Assembly: GCA_033720735.1 (NCBI GenBank)
Contig: JAWWBX010000284.1
Location: 1 to 5,824 of the forward strand
Length of the DNA: 5,824 nt
Source of the DNA: B8-G4 sp033720735
GTDB taxonomy: Bacteria > Bacteroidota > Bacteroidia > Chitinophagales > Saprospiraceae
Direction of reading: 5' to 3'
Part shown: positions 1 through 5,824 of the stretch, in pieces
Layout: each line of letters opens with the position of its first letter
Numbering within the stretch: position 1 is the first letter of the stretch
The notes under the pieces: generated by a model
The model's database searches: none
What the model saw: the letters and a program-made list of their open reading frames with translations, nothing else
Told to the model about the DNA's origin: nothing
Position numbers and translations under genes: made by a program

Positions 1-1
1 C

Positions 2-220
2 TACCATGAGGAGAGCCTGTGCGTGTGTGACCTGAGCGACGTGCTGGAAATGAAGATCCCGGCGGTCTCTCAACATCTGAGAAAGCTGAAAGACGCAGGA
101 CTGCTTGAACCGCGACGCGAGGGCACGGTCATCTATTACAACATCACCTCTGATTACCAGGATACCGTGCACACGCTTCTCCAACTCATGTCGAAAGCGC
201 TGATCACCAAAGCAGGATAG
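2..220 (+). CDS. ArsR/SmtB-family metal-sensing transcriptional repressor, 3' part (5' end outside window)
   Basis: The frame is open from the window edge (codons in phase from base 2) and gives 72 residues ending at TAG 218-220. The N-terminus is missing; the family is usually about 90-120 residues. The visible part begins with SLCVCDL, matching the ELCVCDL CxC metal-binding motif of ArsR-type sensors. A winged helix-turn-helix follows, with recognition helix IPAVSQHLRKLKDAGL and a wing around RREGTVIYYNI. Proteins of this family bind operator DNA and release it when a thiophilic metal or metalloid binds the cysteines. The stop codon directly abuts the merTP start, so it very probably co-regulates that gene. 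In Bacteroidota an ArsR-type regulator often takes the place of MerR beside mer genes. The metal specificity (Hg, As, Cd or other) cannot be read from this part; the context suggests Hg(II). Its operator would lie upstream, outside the window. Confidence 0.9.
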   Translation, partial: YHEESLCVCDLSDVLEMKIPAVSQHLRKLKDAGLLEPRREGTVIYYNITSDYQDTVHTLLQLMSKALITKAG

Positions 221-835
221 ATGGAGCTGCAAAAATCCAGTGTGGGTGTCGGCGTGATCGCAGCCATTGCTTCTTCGCTTTGCTGTATCACGCCGCTGGT
301 AGCGATCCTGGCAGGCTCGACCAGCCTGGCTGCCAGTTTTCAGTGGGTGGAGCCGCTGCGGCCATGGCTCATTGGTGCGACGATTGCGGCATTAGGACTT
401 GCCTGGTACCTCAAGTTGCGGCCAGTAAACCAGGATGACTGCTGCGACGTGGATCAGGCCAGATTCTGGAACGGCAAGCCTTTCCTGGGAGCGATCACTG
501 CTATTTCCATTCTCATGCTGACGTTGCCGCTCTACGCTGGCGCATTGTATCCGTCCCCTGTTGCCAATGAAGAAGTCAGCCTTCTGGCCGACACCACCCA
601 TGTTGTTGAATTGGGTGTTGTGGGGATGACCTGCGATGGCTGCGAGGCGCACGTTGAGCAGGCCGTCGGCAAACTGGCCGGTATTGCGCAGGTGCACGCA
701 TCCTATCGGGATTCAAACACTGTGGTGGAGTTCGATCCGGAGAAAACTTCGATCGGTGAGATCACACGTGCCATTGAGTCGACTTCGTACAAGGTCACGC
801 ATTCGACTCTTAAACCTTCGCAAAAAATCGATTGA
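221..835 (+). CDS. merTP: MerTP-type mercuric ion transporter (MerT membrane domain fused to MerP-like HMA domain)
   Basis: This 204-residue protein looks like a fusion of the inner-membrane Hg(II) importer MerT with a MerP-like metal-binding domain. Membrane segments are predicted at about residues 8-31, 44-65 and 87-110. The first carries the vicinal pair C21-C22 (SLCCITP), the hallmark of MerT that accepts Hg(II) in the membrane. The loop between segments two and three carries a second pair, C74-C75 (DDCCD), where classical MerT has two spaced cysteines. A heavy-metal-associated domain spans about 127-200 with GMTCDGC at 135-141, expected to sit on the outer face and hand metal to the membrane cysteines. 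ATG 221 directly follows the arsR stop, and AGGA at 214-217 lies only 3 nt upstream, so coupled translation is likely. Other thiophilic metals are possible, but the CC-containing first helix plus HMA tail argues for mercury. Confidence 0.88.
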   Translation: MELQKSSVGVGVIAAIASSLCCITPLVAILAGSTSLAASFQWVEPLRPWLIGATIAALGLAWYLKLRPVNQDDCCDVDQARFWNGKPFLGAITAISILMLTLPLYAGALYPSPVANEEVSLLADTTHVVELGVVGMTCDGCEAHVEQAVGKLAGIAQVHASYRDSNTVVEFDPEKTSIGEITRAIESTSYKVTHSTLKPSQKID

Positions 836-836
836 C

Positions 837-1583
837 ATGAAAAATATGATTGCATTTGTGGCGTGCTGCTGCTATAGTCTTTTGACCTATGGAGCCAGCA
901 GTCAGCAAGAACCGGAAAAGGACATCAGTTTTTATCAGACCAATCTGGTATGTGGTGCGGCATCGGATATTGGTTGTGGAACGCGGGCGAAACCAATGCT
1001 GGCGGCCTTCATGCAACATCCGGATGTTGAGGAAGCATGGCTAAACCATACCGGCACTGTGATCGCTGTGGTCTGGAAAGAAAACGCAGCATCCAAAGAG
1101 GCTGTTGCCAACAACGTCTTTGGCAAATGGGAAAAACCATTCCTTACGCTCACGGGGGAAAAAGAAGCCGCTCAGCTGTCCGACTTCAACAGCGGCAAAT
1201 GGTACAAAGGTGACGACGTTGATCAGCTCAGCCTGATCGAGGCCGACCGGATCGCCACGCAATTGGTGTCTCGTGTACGATCATCGACCGATTTTTCTGA
1301 GGATCAACTGCAAACCCTGCATGAGGCCTTCGAGGCGTACATTGCAGAGGAATTCCTGGCCATCGAAGATGCCACCGTGATCGACCAAATGAGCTTCTGG
1401 CAGAGATGGGAAAAAGACCTGACGGCGATCGGCAAGCAGCATCTCGGGGACGACATGCCGGCGGTCCAGTTCGTATCGGGCAATGCGCAGCCGGAATGCA
1501 AGACGGGTAAAAGCTGCTGCACCGGGGGCAGTCAGCAGAGCTGCTGTACCAGGAAAACGGAAGGAACCAACGAGTATGAGTAA
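837..1583 (+). CDS. Exported cysteine-rich protein of unknown function in mer-like operon
   Basis: I do not recognise a named family for this 248-residue protein. ATG 837 is chosen because it lies one base after the merTP stop and gives a signal-like N-terminus (K2, hydrophobic stretch to about A20 with three cysteines at 10-12). M4 is an alternative start. There is no Shine-Dalgarno, so coupling to merTP is likely. Residues 30-82 contain C39 and C47 (CGAASDIGCG), then a probable helix (RAKPMLAAFMQ) and two probable strands around DVEEAWLN and GTVIAVVWKE. This order resembles the start of an HMA fold with a widened cysteine spacing, which is an inference. Residues about 128-205 look largely helical and acidic. 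The tail has C221, C227-C228 and C236-C237. Position between merTP and a GDCCVxC gene suggests a periplasmic or membrane-associated metal-binding accessory protein. It could instead be a thiol-redox protein. A longer frame opens upstream inside merTP but has no support as coding. Confidence 0.8.
   Translation: MKNMIAFVACCCYSLLTYGASSQQEPEKDISFYQTNLVCGAASDIGCGTRAKPMLAAFMQHPDVEEAWLNHTGTVIAVVWKENAASKEAVANNVFGKWEKPFLTLTGEKEAAQLSDFNSGKWYKGDDVDQLSLIEADRIATQLVSRVRSSTDFSEDQLQTLHEAFEAYIAEEFLAIEDATVIDQMSFWQRWEKDLTAIGKQHLGDDMPAVQFVSGNAQPECKTGKSCCTGGSQQSCCTRKTEGTNEYE
1561..1565 (+). promoter_or_regulatory. Probable ribosome binding site for the GDCCVxC gene
   Basis: AAGGA lies 10 nt before ATG 1576, inside the end of the preceding gene. 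It supports this ATG over starts further upstream in the same frame and is one of the few purine-rich sites before a start in the window. Confidence 0.45.
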
Positions 1584-1803
1584 CGGGACAAGCAATTCTG
1601 TATTCACGCGTATTTCCAACCTCATTTGCCCTCTTTGTTCTTTCGCCAAGGAGGAGGAAATGCCGGTTGATGCGTGTCAGTATTTTTATGAATGCGAGCA
1701 TTGTCACGCGGTCCTGAAGCCGAAACCGGGGGATTGCTGTGTCTTCTGTTCCTATGGCTCGGTGCCGTGTCCGCCTATTCAGCAGAACCGTTCCTGCTGC
1801 TAG
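1576..1803 (+). CDS. GDCCVxC domain-containing (seleno)protein family member, cysteine form
   Basis: This 75-residue protein has the signature GDCCVFC at 52-58 followed by CPPIQ at 65-69, which I recognise as the GDCCVxC domain (seleno)protein family. Some members use selenocysteine; here every position is an ordinary Cys codon and there is no in-frame TGA. Eleven cysteines are present: CPLC (18-21), C34, CEHC (40-43), C54, C55, C58, C65 and a terminal pair C74-C75. The two CxxC pairs suggest a zinc-ribbon-like or other metal/thiol site. No signal peptide or membrane segment is seen, so it is probably cytoplasmic. The biochemical role is not known to me; members tend to occur near mercury or other metal genes. 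ATG 1576 overlaps the end of the preceding gene by 8 bp, indicating one operon. A possible role is cytoplasmic metal binding or relay after MerTP import (inference). Confidence 0.85.
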   Translation: MSNGTSNSVFTRISNLICPLCSFAKEEEMPVDACQYFYECEHCHAVLKPKPGDCCVFCSYGSVPCPPIQQNRSCC

Positions 1804-1866
1804 AACCGCACCTTGCCGCATCCGTATGATCCACACGCTCCTGGCAATCACCATACACGAGACGCC

Positions 1867-3717
1867 ATGACCCGCAGGGTTTGCATTCTTCTCTGTCTCT
1901 TCTTCGTCTGTCAACCGGCATTCGCCCAGGCGCCATCTGGTGACGGGTCGCCGCACATCGCCCTGGAGCAACTCGTGGATTCATTGTTCGCACACAACTA
2001 TGCCACGCAGGTGCCGGGGCTGGTCATCGAAGTGATGATCGACGGGGAGCGTTCCCTGTCCAAAGGTTACGGATTCGCCGACCTGGCCACGCAGACGCCC
2101 ATGACACCCCGGACGGCGGTAAGGGCCGGCTCCGTATCAAAGCCTGTCACGGCAGTGGCGGCCGTTCTGTTGGCACAGAATGGGCTGATCGAACTCGATA
2201 CTCCGGTCGACAGATACATCGATGATCTCGATCTGACCGACCGCTTCGGACCGGCAAGTACCGTCCGGCAGCTGCTGGTCCACCAGGGCGGTTATCCGGA
2301 TCGCATTTCCCTGACGCATGCACCTTCACCCGGGCAATGGGCACCTCTGGGGCAGGTACTCAGGGAGGACCTTCCCGGGCGTGCTTTCGCACCGGGCCAG
2401 GTCATGGCCTACAGCAGTTGGGACTATGCGCTATTGGGGTACGTCATGGAGAAGGCAACCGGCATGCCTTACGAGCAACTGATCGCCACAGAACTCCTGA
2501 CACCACTGGGTATGCTCAACAGCACCTATGAGCAGCCCGTGCCCGCCAGGATTGCCTCGATGATGGCCACCGGATACGGAGTGTCCGGAGACGGGACCTT
2601 TCAGATCGTCCCGCATGATTTTGTGCGCATGTCTCCCGGGGTGGCGTTGGTCACGACCGGAGAAGACATGGCAACATTCATGGCAGCCCTCCTGCCAGGC
2701 AGCGCACCTGACAGCGCGGGGTTGCTGACCAATCACTCCCGCGCGCTGATCATGCATCGACAGGCGGCCGCTCATCGCTACTCGAGAGGCAGAACGCTGG
2801 CCTTTAGCGAACTCCGTATTTCCGGCAGACCGGTGTTGTATCATGACGGCAACGGGATTGGATTTACCAACCGGCTGGTGATCGCCCCGGAGCACGGCTT
2901 TGGCATCTTTATCAGCATCAACCACCGTGTCTTCGACCGCACCATGACCCCAACCGCCGCCAATGCCATTGTAAAAGAGCTGAGCGCTGCGGTGATTGAA
3001 GCGTGCCTCCCTGAACGCCGCGATACCGTTCAACTCCATCCGGCAGTCCGGGGAAACCGACCATTACAGCAATATGAGGGATACTACCGGTTGGCGCAGG
3101 TTTCGCGTACGGACCTGTTCAGGATACAATCCCTGCTGGACAATGTCACGGTACGGGCTGATGGCAACACCCTGCTGATCGGCACAGGTCATTACCGGCA
3201 AATCGAGCCGCTGCTCTTTCAACATGAAGATCATCCGCAGGCGTTTGTGGTGTTTGTTGCGGATGCCAATAATGCGATCCGGTTTCTCACCTTTGGCGGT
3301 ACCGGGTCCTACGAGAGGGTCAGTGTACTGGAGAGCCCCCCGTATCAGATGGGGCTTCTCCTTGGCTGTACTGCGCTGTTTCTGTCCATGGTTGTGGTCT
3401 GGCCATTCCGTCGCCACGGTCACTGGTCATTCTGGGTAGCCAGCCTGCTTCACCTGGGGTATATTGTGGGAATAGGGATGCTGTTTTCAGGTGCGGTTGA
3501 TCTGCTGATCCTGTTTAAATCGGTCCCGTTCGGTGTCCAACTTGTTTTTCTCCTGCCGTGGGTCAACGGGATGTTGTCCCTCGTGCTGGTCTTCCTCTTC
3601 ATTCGTTCGTTCAGCAATACCAGAGCATTTACCCTGGCTCGTGCGCATCAGGGCCTGGTGATCCTCGCCTGTCTGGCCATGTTCTGGTTTGCGCATTTCT
3701 GGAACCTCATAGCATAA
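1867..3717 (+). CDS. Exported serine hydrolase (class C beta-lactamase/PBP-like) with C-terminal membrane domain
   Basis: This 616-residue protein starts with a clear Sec signal peptide (MTRRVCILLCLFFVCQPAFA, probable cleavage near residue 20), which fixes ATG 1867 as the start rather than TTG 1813. The beta-lactamase-fold domain spans about 30-385. It has the SxxK motif SVSK (S89 nucleophile, K92), a second motif Y182-S183-S184 where YxN is usual, and H326-D327-G328 in place of KTG/HxG. A linker domain of about 395-490 resembles the beta-rich C-terminal region found in many relatives. The end (about 493-614) holds roughly four hydrophobic helices, anchoring the catalytic domain on the outer face of the membrane. 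The family includes esterases, D-amino-acid or D-Ala-D-Ala peptidases and beta-lactamases, and the substrate cannot be told. It lies 63 bp after the metal cluster with no visible terminator, so read-through is possible, but a functional link is not evident. Confidence 0.9.
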   Translation: MTRRVCILLCLFFVCQPAFAQAPSGDGSPHIALEQLVDSLFAHNYATQVPGLVIEVMIDGERSLSKGYGFADLATQTPMTPRTAVRAGSVSKPVTAVAAVLLAQNGLIELDTPVDRYIDDLDLTDRFGPASTVRQLLVHQGGYPDRISLTHAPSPGQWAPLGQVLREDLPGRAFAPGQVMAYSSWDYALLGYVMEKATGMPYEQLIATELLTPLGMLNSTYEQPVPARIASMMATGYGVSGDGTFQIVPHDFVRMSPGVALVTTGEDMATFMAALLPGSAPDSAGLLTNHSRALIMHRQAAAHRYSRGRTLAFSELRISGRPVLYHDGNGIGFTNRLVIAPEHGFGIFISINHRVFDRTMTPTAANAIVKELSAAVIEACLPERRDTVQLHPAVRGNRPLQQYEGYYRLAQVSRTDLFRIQSLLDNVTVRADGNTLLIGTGHYRQIEPLLFQHEDHPQAFVVFVADANNAIRFLTFGGTGSYERVSVLESPPYQMGLLLGCTALFLSMVVVWPFRRHGHWSFWVASLLHLGYIVGIGMLFSGAVDLLILFKSVPFGVQLVFLLPWVNGMLSLVLVFLFIRSFSNTRAFTLARAHQGLVILACLAMFWFAHFWNLIA

Positions 3718-3725
3718 GAAGATGC

Positions 3726-4106
3726 TCACTCATCCGCGGGATGGTCTTCAGCAAAATGCAGCAATACCCCTGAGGGGTCCCAGGCGTAGGTCACGATAGC
3801 ATGTGGCTCCACCTTGGGAGGCTTGACCCTGGCATATTTGAAGCTGTGATCCGCTAACACCTGTGTGATGTGATCAAACCATTCCCGGGCACTGTCTACA
3901 TCGACATAGATCATGAAGTTGTTTGCCCAGTCCCGGTTGTAGTAGTTCTGCAGGTAGAACCGCTGTCCGCCCAGCTCCATTTCACTCAGGTCATCGCTTT
4001 TCCATTTGACCTCACAACCCAGTGCGGTGTAGTAGGCCAGACTGTTCTCATAGTGCATGCAAGGCACAAAGACTTTCAGATCGGTCGCAGTCGGAGGATG
4101 CTTCAT
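3726..4106 (-). CDS. VOC-superfamily protein (glyoxalase/bleomycin-resistance fold)
   Basis: This 126-residue protein matches the VOC fold in length and pattern. It opens with DLKVFVPCMHYENSLAYYTALGCEV, the first beta strand and helix with the typical x-x-S-x-x-(F/Y)-Y motif. A central segment follows (GGQRFYLQNYYNRDWANN), then a second module (FMIYVDVDSAREWFDHI) and the family-typical ending WDPSGVLLHFAE (109-120). The usual metal-binding histidine on strand one is not seen: F13 is in its place. E120 is present. A non-metallic, bleomycin-resistance-like binding protein is therefore as likely as an enzyme. Substrate unknown. ATG (complement of 4104-4106) has no clear Shine-Dalgarno. The gene converges on the serine hydrolase with 8 bp between the stop codons and no obvious terminator hairpin between them. 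Confidence 0.88.
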   Translation of the reverse strand: MKHPPTATDLKVFVPCMHYENSLAYYTALGCEVKWKSDDLSEMELGGQRFYLQNYYNRDWANNFMIYVDVDSAREWFDHITQVLADHSFKYARVKPPKVEPHAIVTYAWDPSGVLLHFAEDHPADE

Positions 4107-4249
4107 GTGCTTTGGTGCTGCAGGGTAAGACAGGTCAGGTCATCAACGCGCTTCAAGATACGGCATAGTACGAGGGTGTGGTACTTGTGCTGCGTGGGGC
4201 CGGGGGGAGATGTGATTCGGTCAGTGGGGAATGATGTGGAGCTGGGTGG
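4107..4249. other. Intergenic spacer between mnmE and the VOC gene
   Basis: The 143 bp hold no credible ORF. Two partial direct repeats are visible when read on the - strand (GCAGCAC twice, and TGACCTGACCTG), but no convincing terminator hairpin with a T tract and no recognisable promoter. Whether the VOC gene is transcribed with mnmE, which lies upstream on the same strand, cannot be decided from sequence. Confidence 0.4.
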
Positions 4250-5638
4250 TTACTTCCCGATACAAAAATTGGCGAAAATATTACCCAGCAGATCATCCGT
4301 CGTCACCTCACCCGTGATCTCTCCCAGCCAGTGCAGGGCCTGGCGCAGGTCCATGGCGATGAAGTCGGAGGTGACGCCCTCGTCAAATCCCTTCTGCACC
4401 GCTTGCAGTGCCTCATCGACACGCAGCAGGGCCTGGTGGTGGCGCGCGTTGGCAATGATGGGCAGGTCGGGATTGATGTCACCGGATCTGACGGCGGCGA
4501 CCAACTGCTCCTTCAGATAAGCGATGTTCATCTGGTTTTTGGCGGAAAGGGGCAGGATGCGGTCGGCGGGCAGGTGCTCACCGGACCATTCCTCAGCGTG
4601 GGCATGCGGATGCAGATCCATCTTGTTGGCTACGGCGATGAGCTGGGTGTGGGTGGTCTTTTCCTTCAGGTCGGCCACATCCCGGTTGACATCCGCAGCC
4701 GAGAGCTGGGTCACATCGAAGACGTACACGACGATGGCCGACTGTCCCACTTTTTCCAGCGCGCGCTCCACGCCGATGGCCTCGATCTGGTCGGTCGCCT
4801 CCCGCAGCCCGGCCGTATCGACGAGCCGGAAGCGGATGCCCTCGATCTGGATAGCTTCCTCGATCGTATCGCGGGTGGTGCCGGGGATCTCGGAGACAAT
4901 GGCCCGCTCATCCTGCAGGAGTGCGTTGAGCAAGGTCGATTTGCCGGCATTGGGGCGGCCGGCGATGACGGTCATCACGCCGCTCCGGATAGCATTGCCG
5001 TAGGCAAAGGATTCGATGAGCTGCCCGACCACGGTGCGGATCGTGCTGACCAGTTGCTTCAGCTCGGCCCGGTTGGCGAATTCAACGTCTTCCTCAGCAA
5101 AATCGAGCTCCAGTTCGAGGAGGCTGGCAAAATCGATGAGCTGCTGGCGTAGTGCGGTGATCTCTTTTGAAATACCACCGCGCAACTGGTTGAGGGCCAG
5201 CCGGTGTGCGGCATCGGACTGTGCGGCGATGAGATCTGCGACCGACTCAGCCTGTGCCAAATCCAGTTTGCCATTGAGGAAGGCCCGCATCGTGAACTCC
5301 CCGGGCTCGGCCAGGCGTGCACCTTGCTTGATCAAATGCGTGAGTATCTTTTGCACGATCAGGTCGGAGCCGTGACAGGTGATCTCGATGAGGTCTTCTC
5401 CCGTGTACGAACGCGGTGCCCGGTAGAGTGCAACGACGACTTCGTCCGCAATTTCCGGCCCCGGACCAATGATGTACTCACCTACGTGTGTCGTATTCGC
5501 AGGTTTACTGTTGATATCCAACCGGGAAACGCCTGCACCGACATAGTCATATGCCCGGGGGCCAGACACCCGGATCATGGCGATGGCAGCTTCACCGGTA
5601 GCGGTGGCGGGAGCGACGATGGTATCGGAGGGATTCAA
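4250..5638 (-). CDS. mnmE: tRNA uridine-5-carboxymethylaminomethyl(34) synthesis GTPase MnmE
   Basis: MnmE acts with MnmG in the cytoplasm to add the (carboxymethyl)aminomethyl group to C5 of the wobble uridine of certain tRNAs, using a methylene-tetrahydrofolate-derived carbon. From the TTG at 5636-5638 the protein is 462 residues, near the usual 450-460. The N-terminal folate-binding domain begins at DTIVAPATATGEAAIAMIRVSG and a helical domain follows. The inserted G domain has G1 GRPNAGKS (227-234), G2 GTTRDT (253-258), G3 DTAG (274-277) and G4 NKMD (338-341). The C-terminus is the diagnostic FCIGK, with C459. All key residues are present. No ATG or GTG start is available near the conserved N-terminus. 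TTG 5660-5662, eight codons earlier, is an in-frame alternative giving 470 residues and an unusual NPRILESL extension. Both TTGs lie within the 8-bp repeat array and neither has a Shine-Dalgarno, so the exact start is uncertain. Confidence 0.97.
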   Translation of the reverse strand: MNPSDTIVAPATATGEAAIAMIRVSGPRAYDYVGAGVSRLDINSKPANTTHVGEYIIGPGPEIADEVVVALYRAPRSYTGEDLIEITCHGSDLIVQKILTHLIKQGARLAEPGEFTMRAFLNGKLDLAQAESVADLIAAQSDAAHRLALNQLRGGISKEITALRQQLIDFASLLELELDFAEEDVEFANRAELKQLVSTIRTVVGQLIESFAYGNAIRSGVMTVIAGRPNAGKSTLLNALLQDERAIVSEIPGTTRDTIEEAIQIEGIRFRLVDTAGLREATDQIEAIGVERALEKVGQSAIVVYVFDVTQLSAADVNRDVADLKEKTTHTQLIAVANKMDLHPHAHAEEWSGEHLPADRILPLSAKNQMNIAYLKEQLVAAVRSGDINPDLPIIANARHHQALLRVDEALQAVQKGFDEGVTSDFIAMDLRQALHWLGEITGEVTTDDLLGNIFANFCIGK

Positions 5639-5664
5639 GGATTCGAGGATTCGAGGATTCAAGG
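5631..5664. repeat. Tandem array of an 8-bp repeat at the mnmE start
   Basis: Four consecutive 8-bp units are present: GGATTCAA (5631-5638), GGATTCGA (5639-5646), GGATTCGA (5647-5654) and GGATTCAA (5655-5662), plus a partial GG. The outer units are identical, as are the inner units. Read on the - strand, each outer unit starts with TTG, giving the two candidate mnmE start codons 24 bp apart and in frame. Confidence 0.9.
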
Positions 5665-5758
5665 TATTATGAATCTGTGATAACTGGGAATTGGGAAATT
5701 GAACATTGTATCTATCGTAAGATCACAACAGCAGGCAAGACTGACGATTGGTGGTAGG
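5663..5758. other. mnmE upstream region, no certain element
   Basis: This is a comparatively A/T-rich stretch that should contain the mnmE promoter on the - strand. The only hint is TACAAT (complement of 5705-5710), resembling a -10 box, but no -35 at 16-18 bp is convincing and the Bacteroidota-type TAnnTTTG box is not clearly present. No RNA gene or small ORF is evident. Confidence 0.3.
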
Positions 5759-5824
5759 GCTCCCCTTCAGGGGTGGGGGCGCGGGAGGCCCGGATTCAAG
5801 CCCGCCTGCAGGCAGGGATTGAAG
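5759..5824. repeat. GC-rich inverted-repeat cluster, probably a dispersed intergenic repeat (cut by window end)
   Basis: Two hairpin-forming blocks are visible. CCCC-TTCA-GGGG lies at 5762-5773 and is followed by GGGC...GCCC complementarity at about 5777-5790. A longer imperfect palindrome at 5795-5823 has TTCAA and TTGAA outer arms, CCC/GGG inner arms, and the perfect 10-bp palindrome GCCTGCAGGC (5804-5813) at its centre. The left side carries GGATTCAA (5792-5799), the same word as the mnmE-proximal array. Such elements are common between genes in Bacteroidota-type genomes. A role in transcription termination for a neighbour, or mobility, is speculative. Confidence 0.55.

Noticed and set aside
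1576..1803. Selenocysteine insertion in the GDCCVxC protein
   Set aside because: No in-frame TGA occurs before the TAG stop, so the protein is a Cys form.
1825..1830. TATGAT as a -10 box for the serine hydrolase gene
   Set aside because: No -35 box lies at a suitable distance, and the likely host group does not rely on this consensus.
1813..1866. 18-residue N-terminal extension of the serine hydrolase from TTG 1813
   Set aside because: It would bury the clear signal peptide that starts at ATG 1867, and its residues are non-hydrophobic and unlike a leader.
1228..1971. 247-codon - strand frame crossing three + strand genes
   Set aside because: It runs antisense across the 248-residue protein, the GDCCVxC gene and the hydrolase signal peptide, and its Arg/Pro-rich translation resembles no protein.
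3766..3778. Small hairpin ACCCC-TGA-GGGGT as a terminator between the convergent genes
   Set aside because: The stem is only 5 bp, there is no T tract, and it lies within the coding part of the VOC gene.
4331..5152. Long open frame (273 codons) on the + strand antisense to mnmE
   Set aside because: It lies entirely within strongly conserved mnmE. Its translation is low-complexity Gly/Asp/Leu-rich and matches no known fold, as expected for a shadow frame in GC-rich DNA.
5792..5824. Possible CRISPR repeat unit, because of the palindrome and the ATTGAAG ending
   Set aside because: Only one copy is visible, there is no spacer-repeat periodicity and no cas gene; it fits a dispersed palindromic repeat better.

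Overview
The window most resembles a chromosomal segment from a member of the Bacteroidota/Rhodothermota/Balneolota group. This is an inference, not a proof. It rests on the MerT-MerP fusion architecture, the MnmE C-terminus (NIFANFCIGK), the general lack of strong Shine-Dalgarno sequences, and GC-rich intergenic inverted repeats of a type common in that group.

Left part (about 1-1803, + strand): a compact, probably co-transcribed metal-resistance cluster. It starts with the 3' part of an ArsR/SmtB-family metal-sensing repressor, cut by the window edge. This is followed without any gap by a MerTP-type mercuric transporter (three membrane segments plus a C-terminal GMTCxxC heavy-metal-binding domain). 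One base later comes a 248-residue exported protein of unknown function, with a possible divergent metal-binding domain and a cysteine-rich tail. Overlapping its end by 8 bp is a 75-residue protein of the GDCCVxC (seleno)protein family with 11 cysteines. The likely theme is capture and import or relay of Hg(II), or a related thiophilic metal, under ArsR control. No mercuric reductase (merA) is present in the window.

Middle (1867-4106): a 616-residue exported serine hydrolase of the class C beta-lactamase/PBP-like family with a C-terminal multi-helix membrane region lies 63 bp downstream on the same strand. Its end faces a convergent 126-residue VOC/glyoxalase-fold protein (- strand), only 8 bp away.

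Right part (4250-5824, - strand): mnmE, the tRNA wobble-uridine modification GTPase, complete with all G motifs and the terminal CIGK. Its start has no ATG. The possible TTG starts lie inside a tandem array of an 8-bp repeat (GGATTCRA x4). The last ~70 bp of the window hold GC-rich inverted repeats that share the same GGATTCAA word and look like a dispersed intergenic repeat element.

The most interesting part is the cysteine-pair-rich arsR-merTP-unknown-GDCCVxC module, especially the unknown 248-residue protein.
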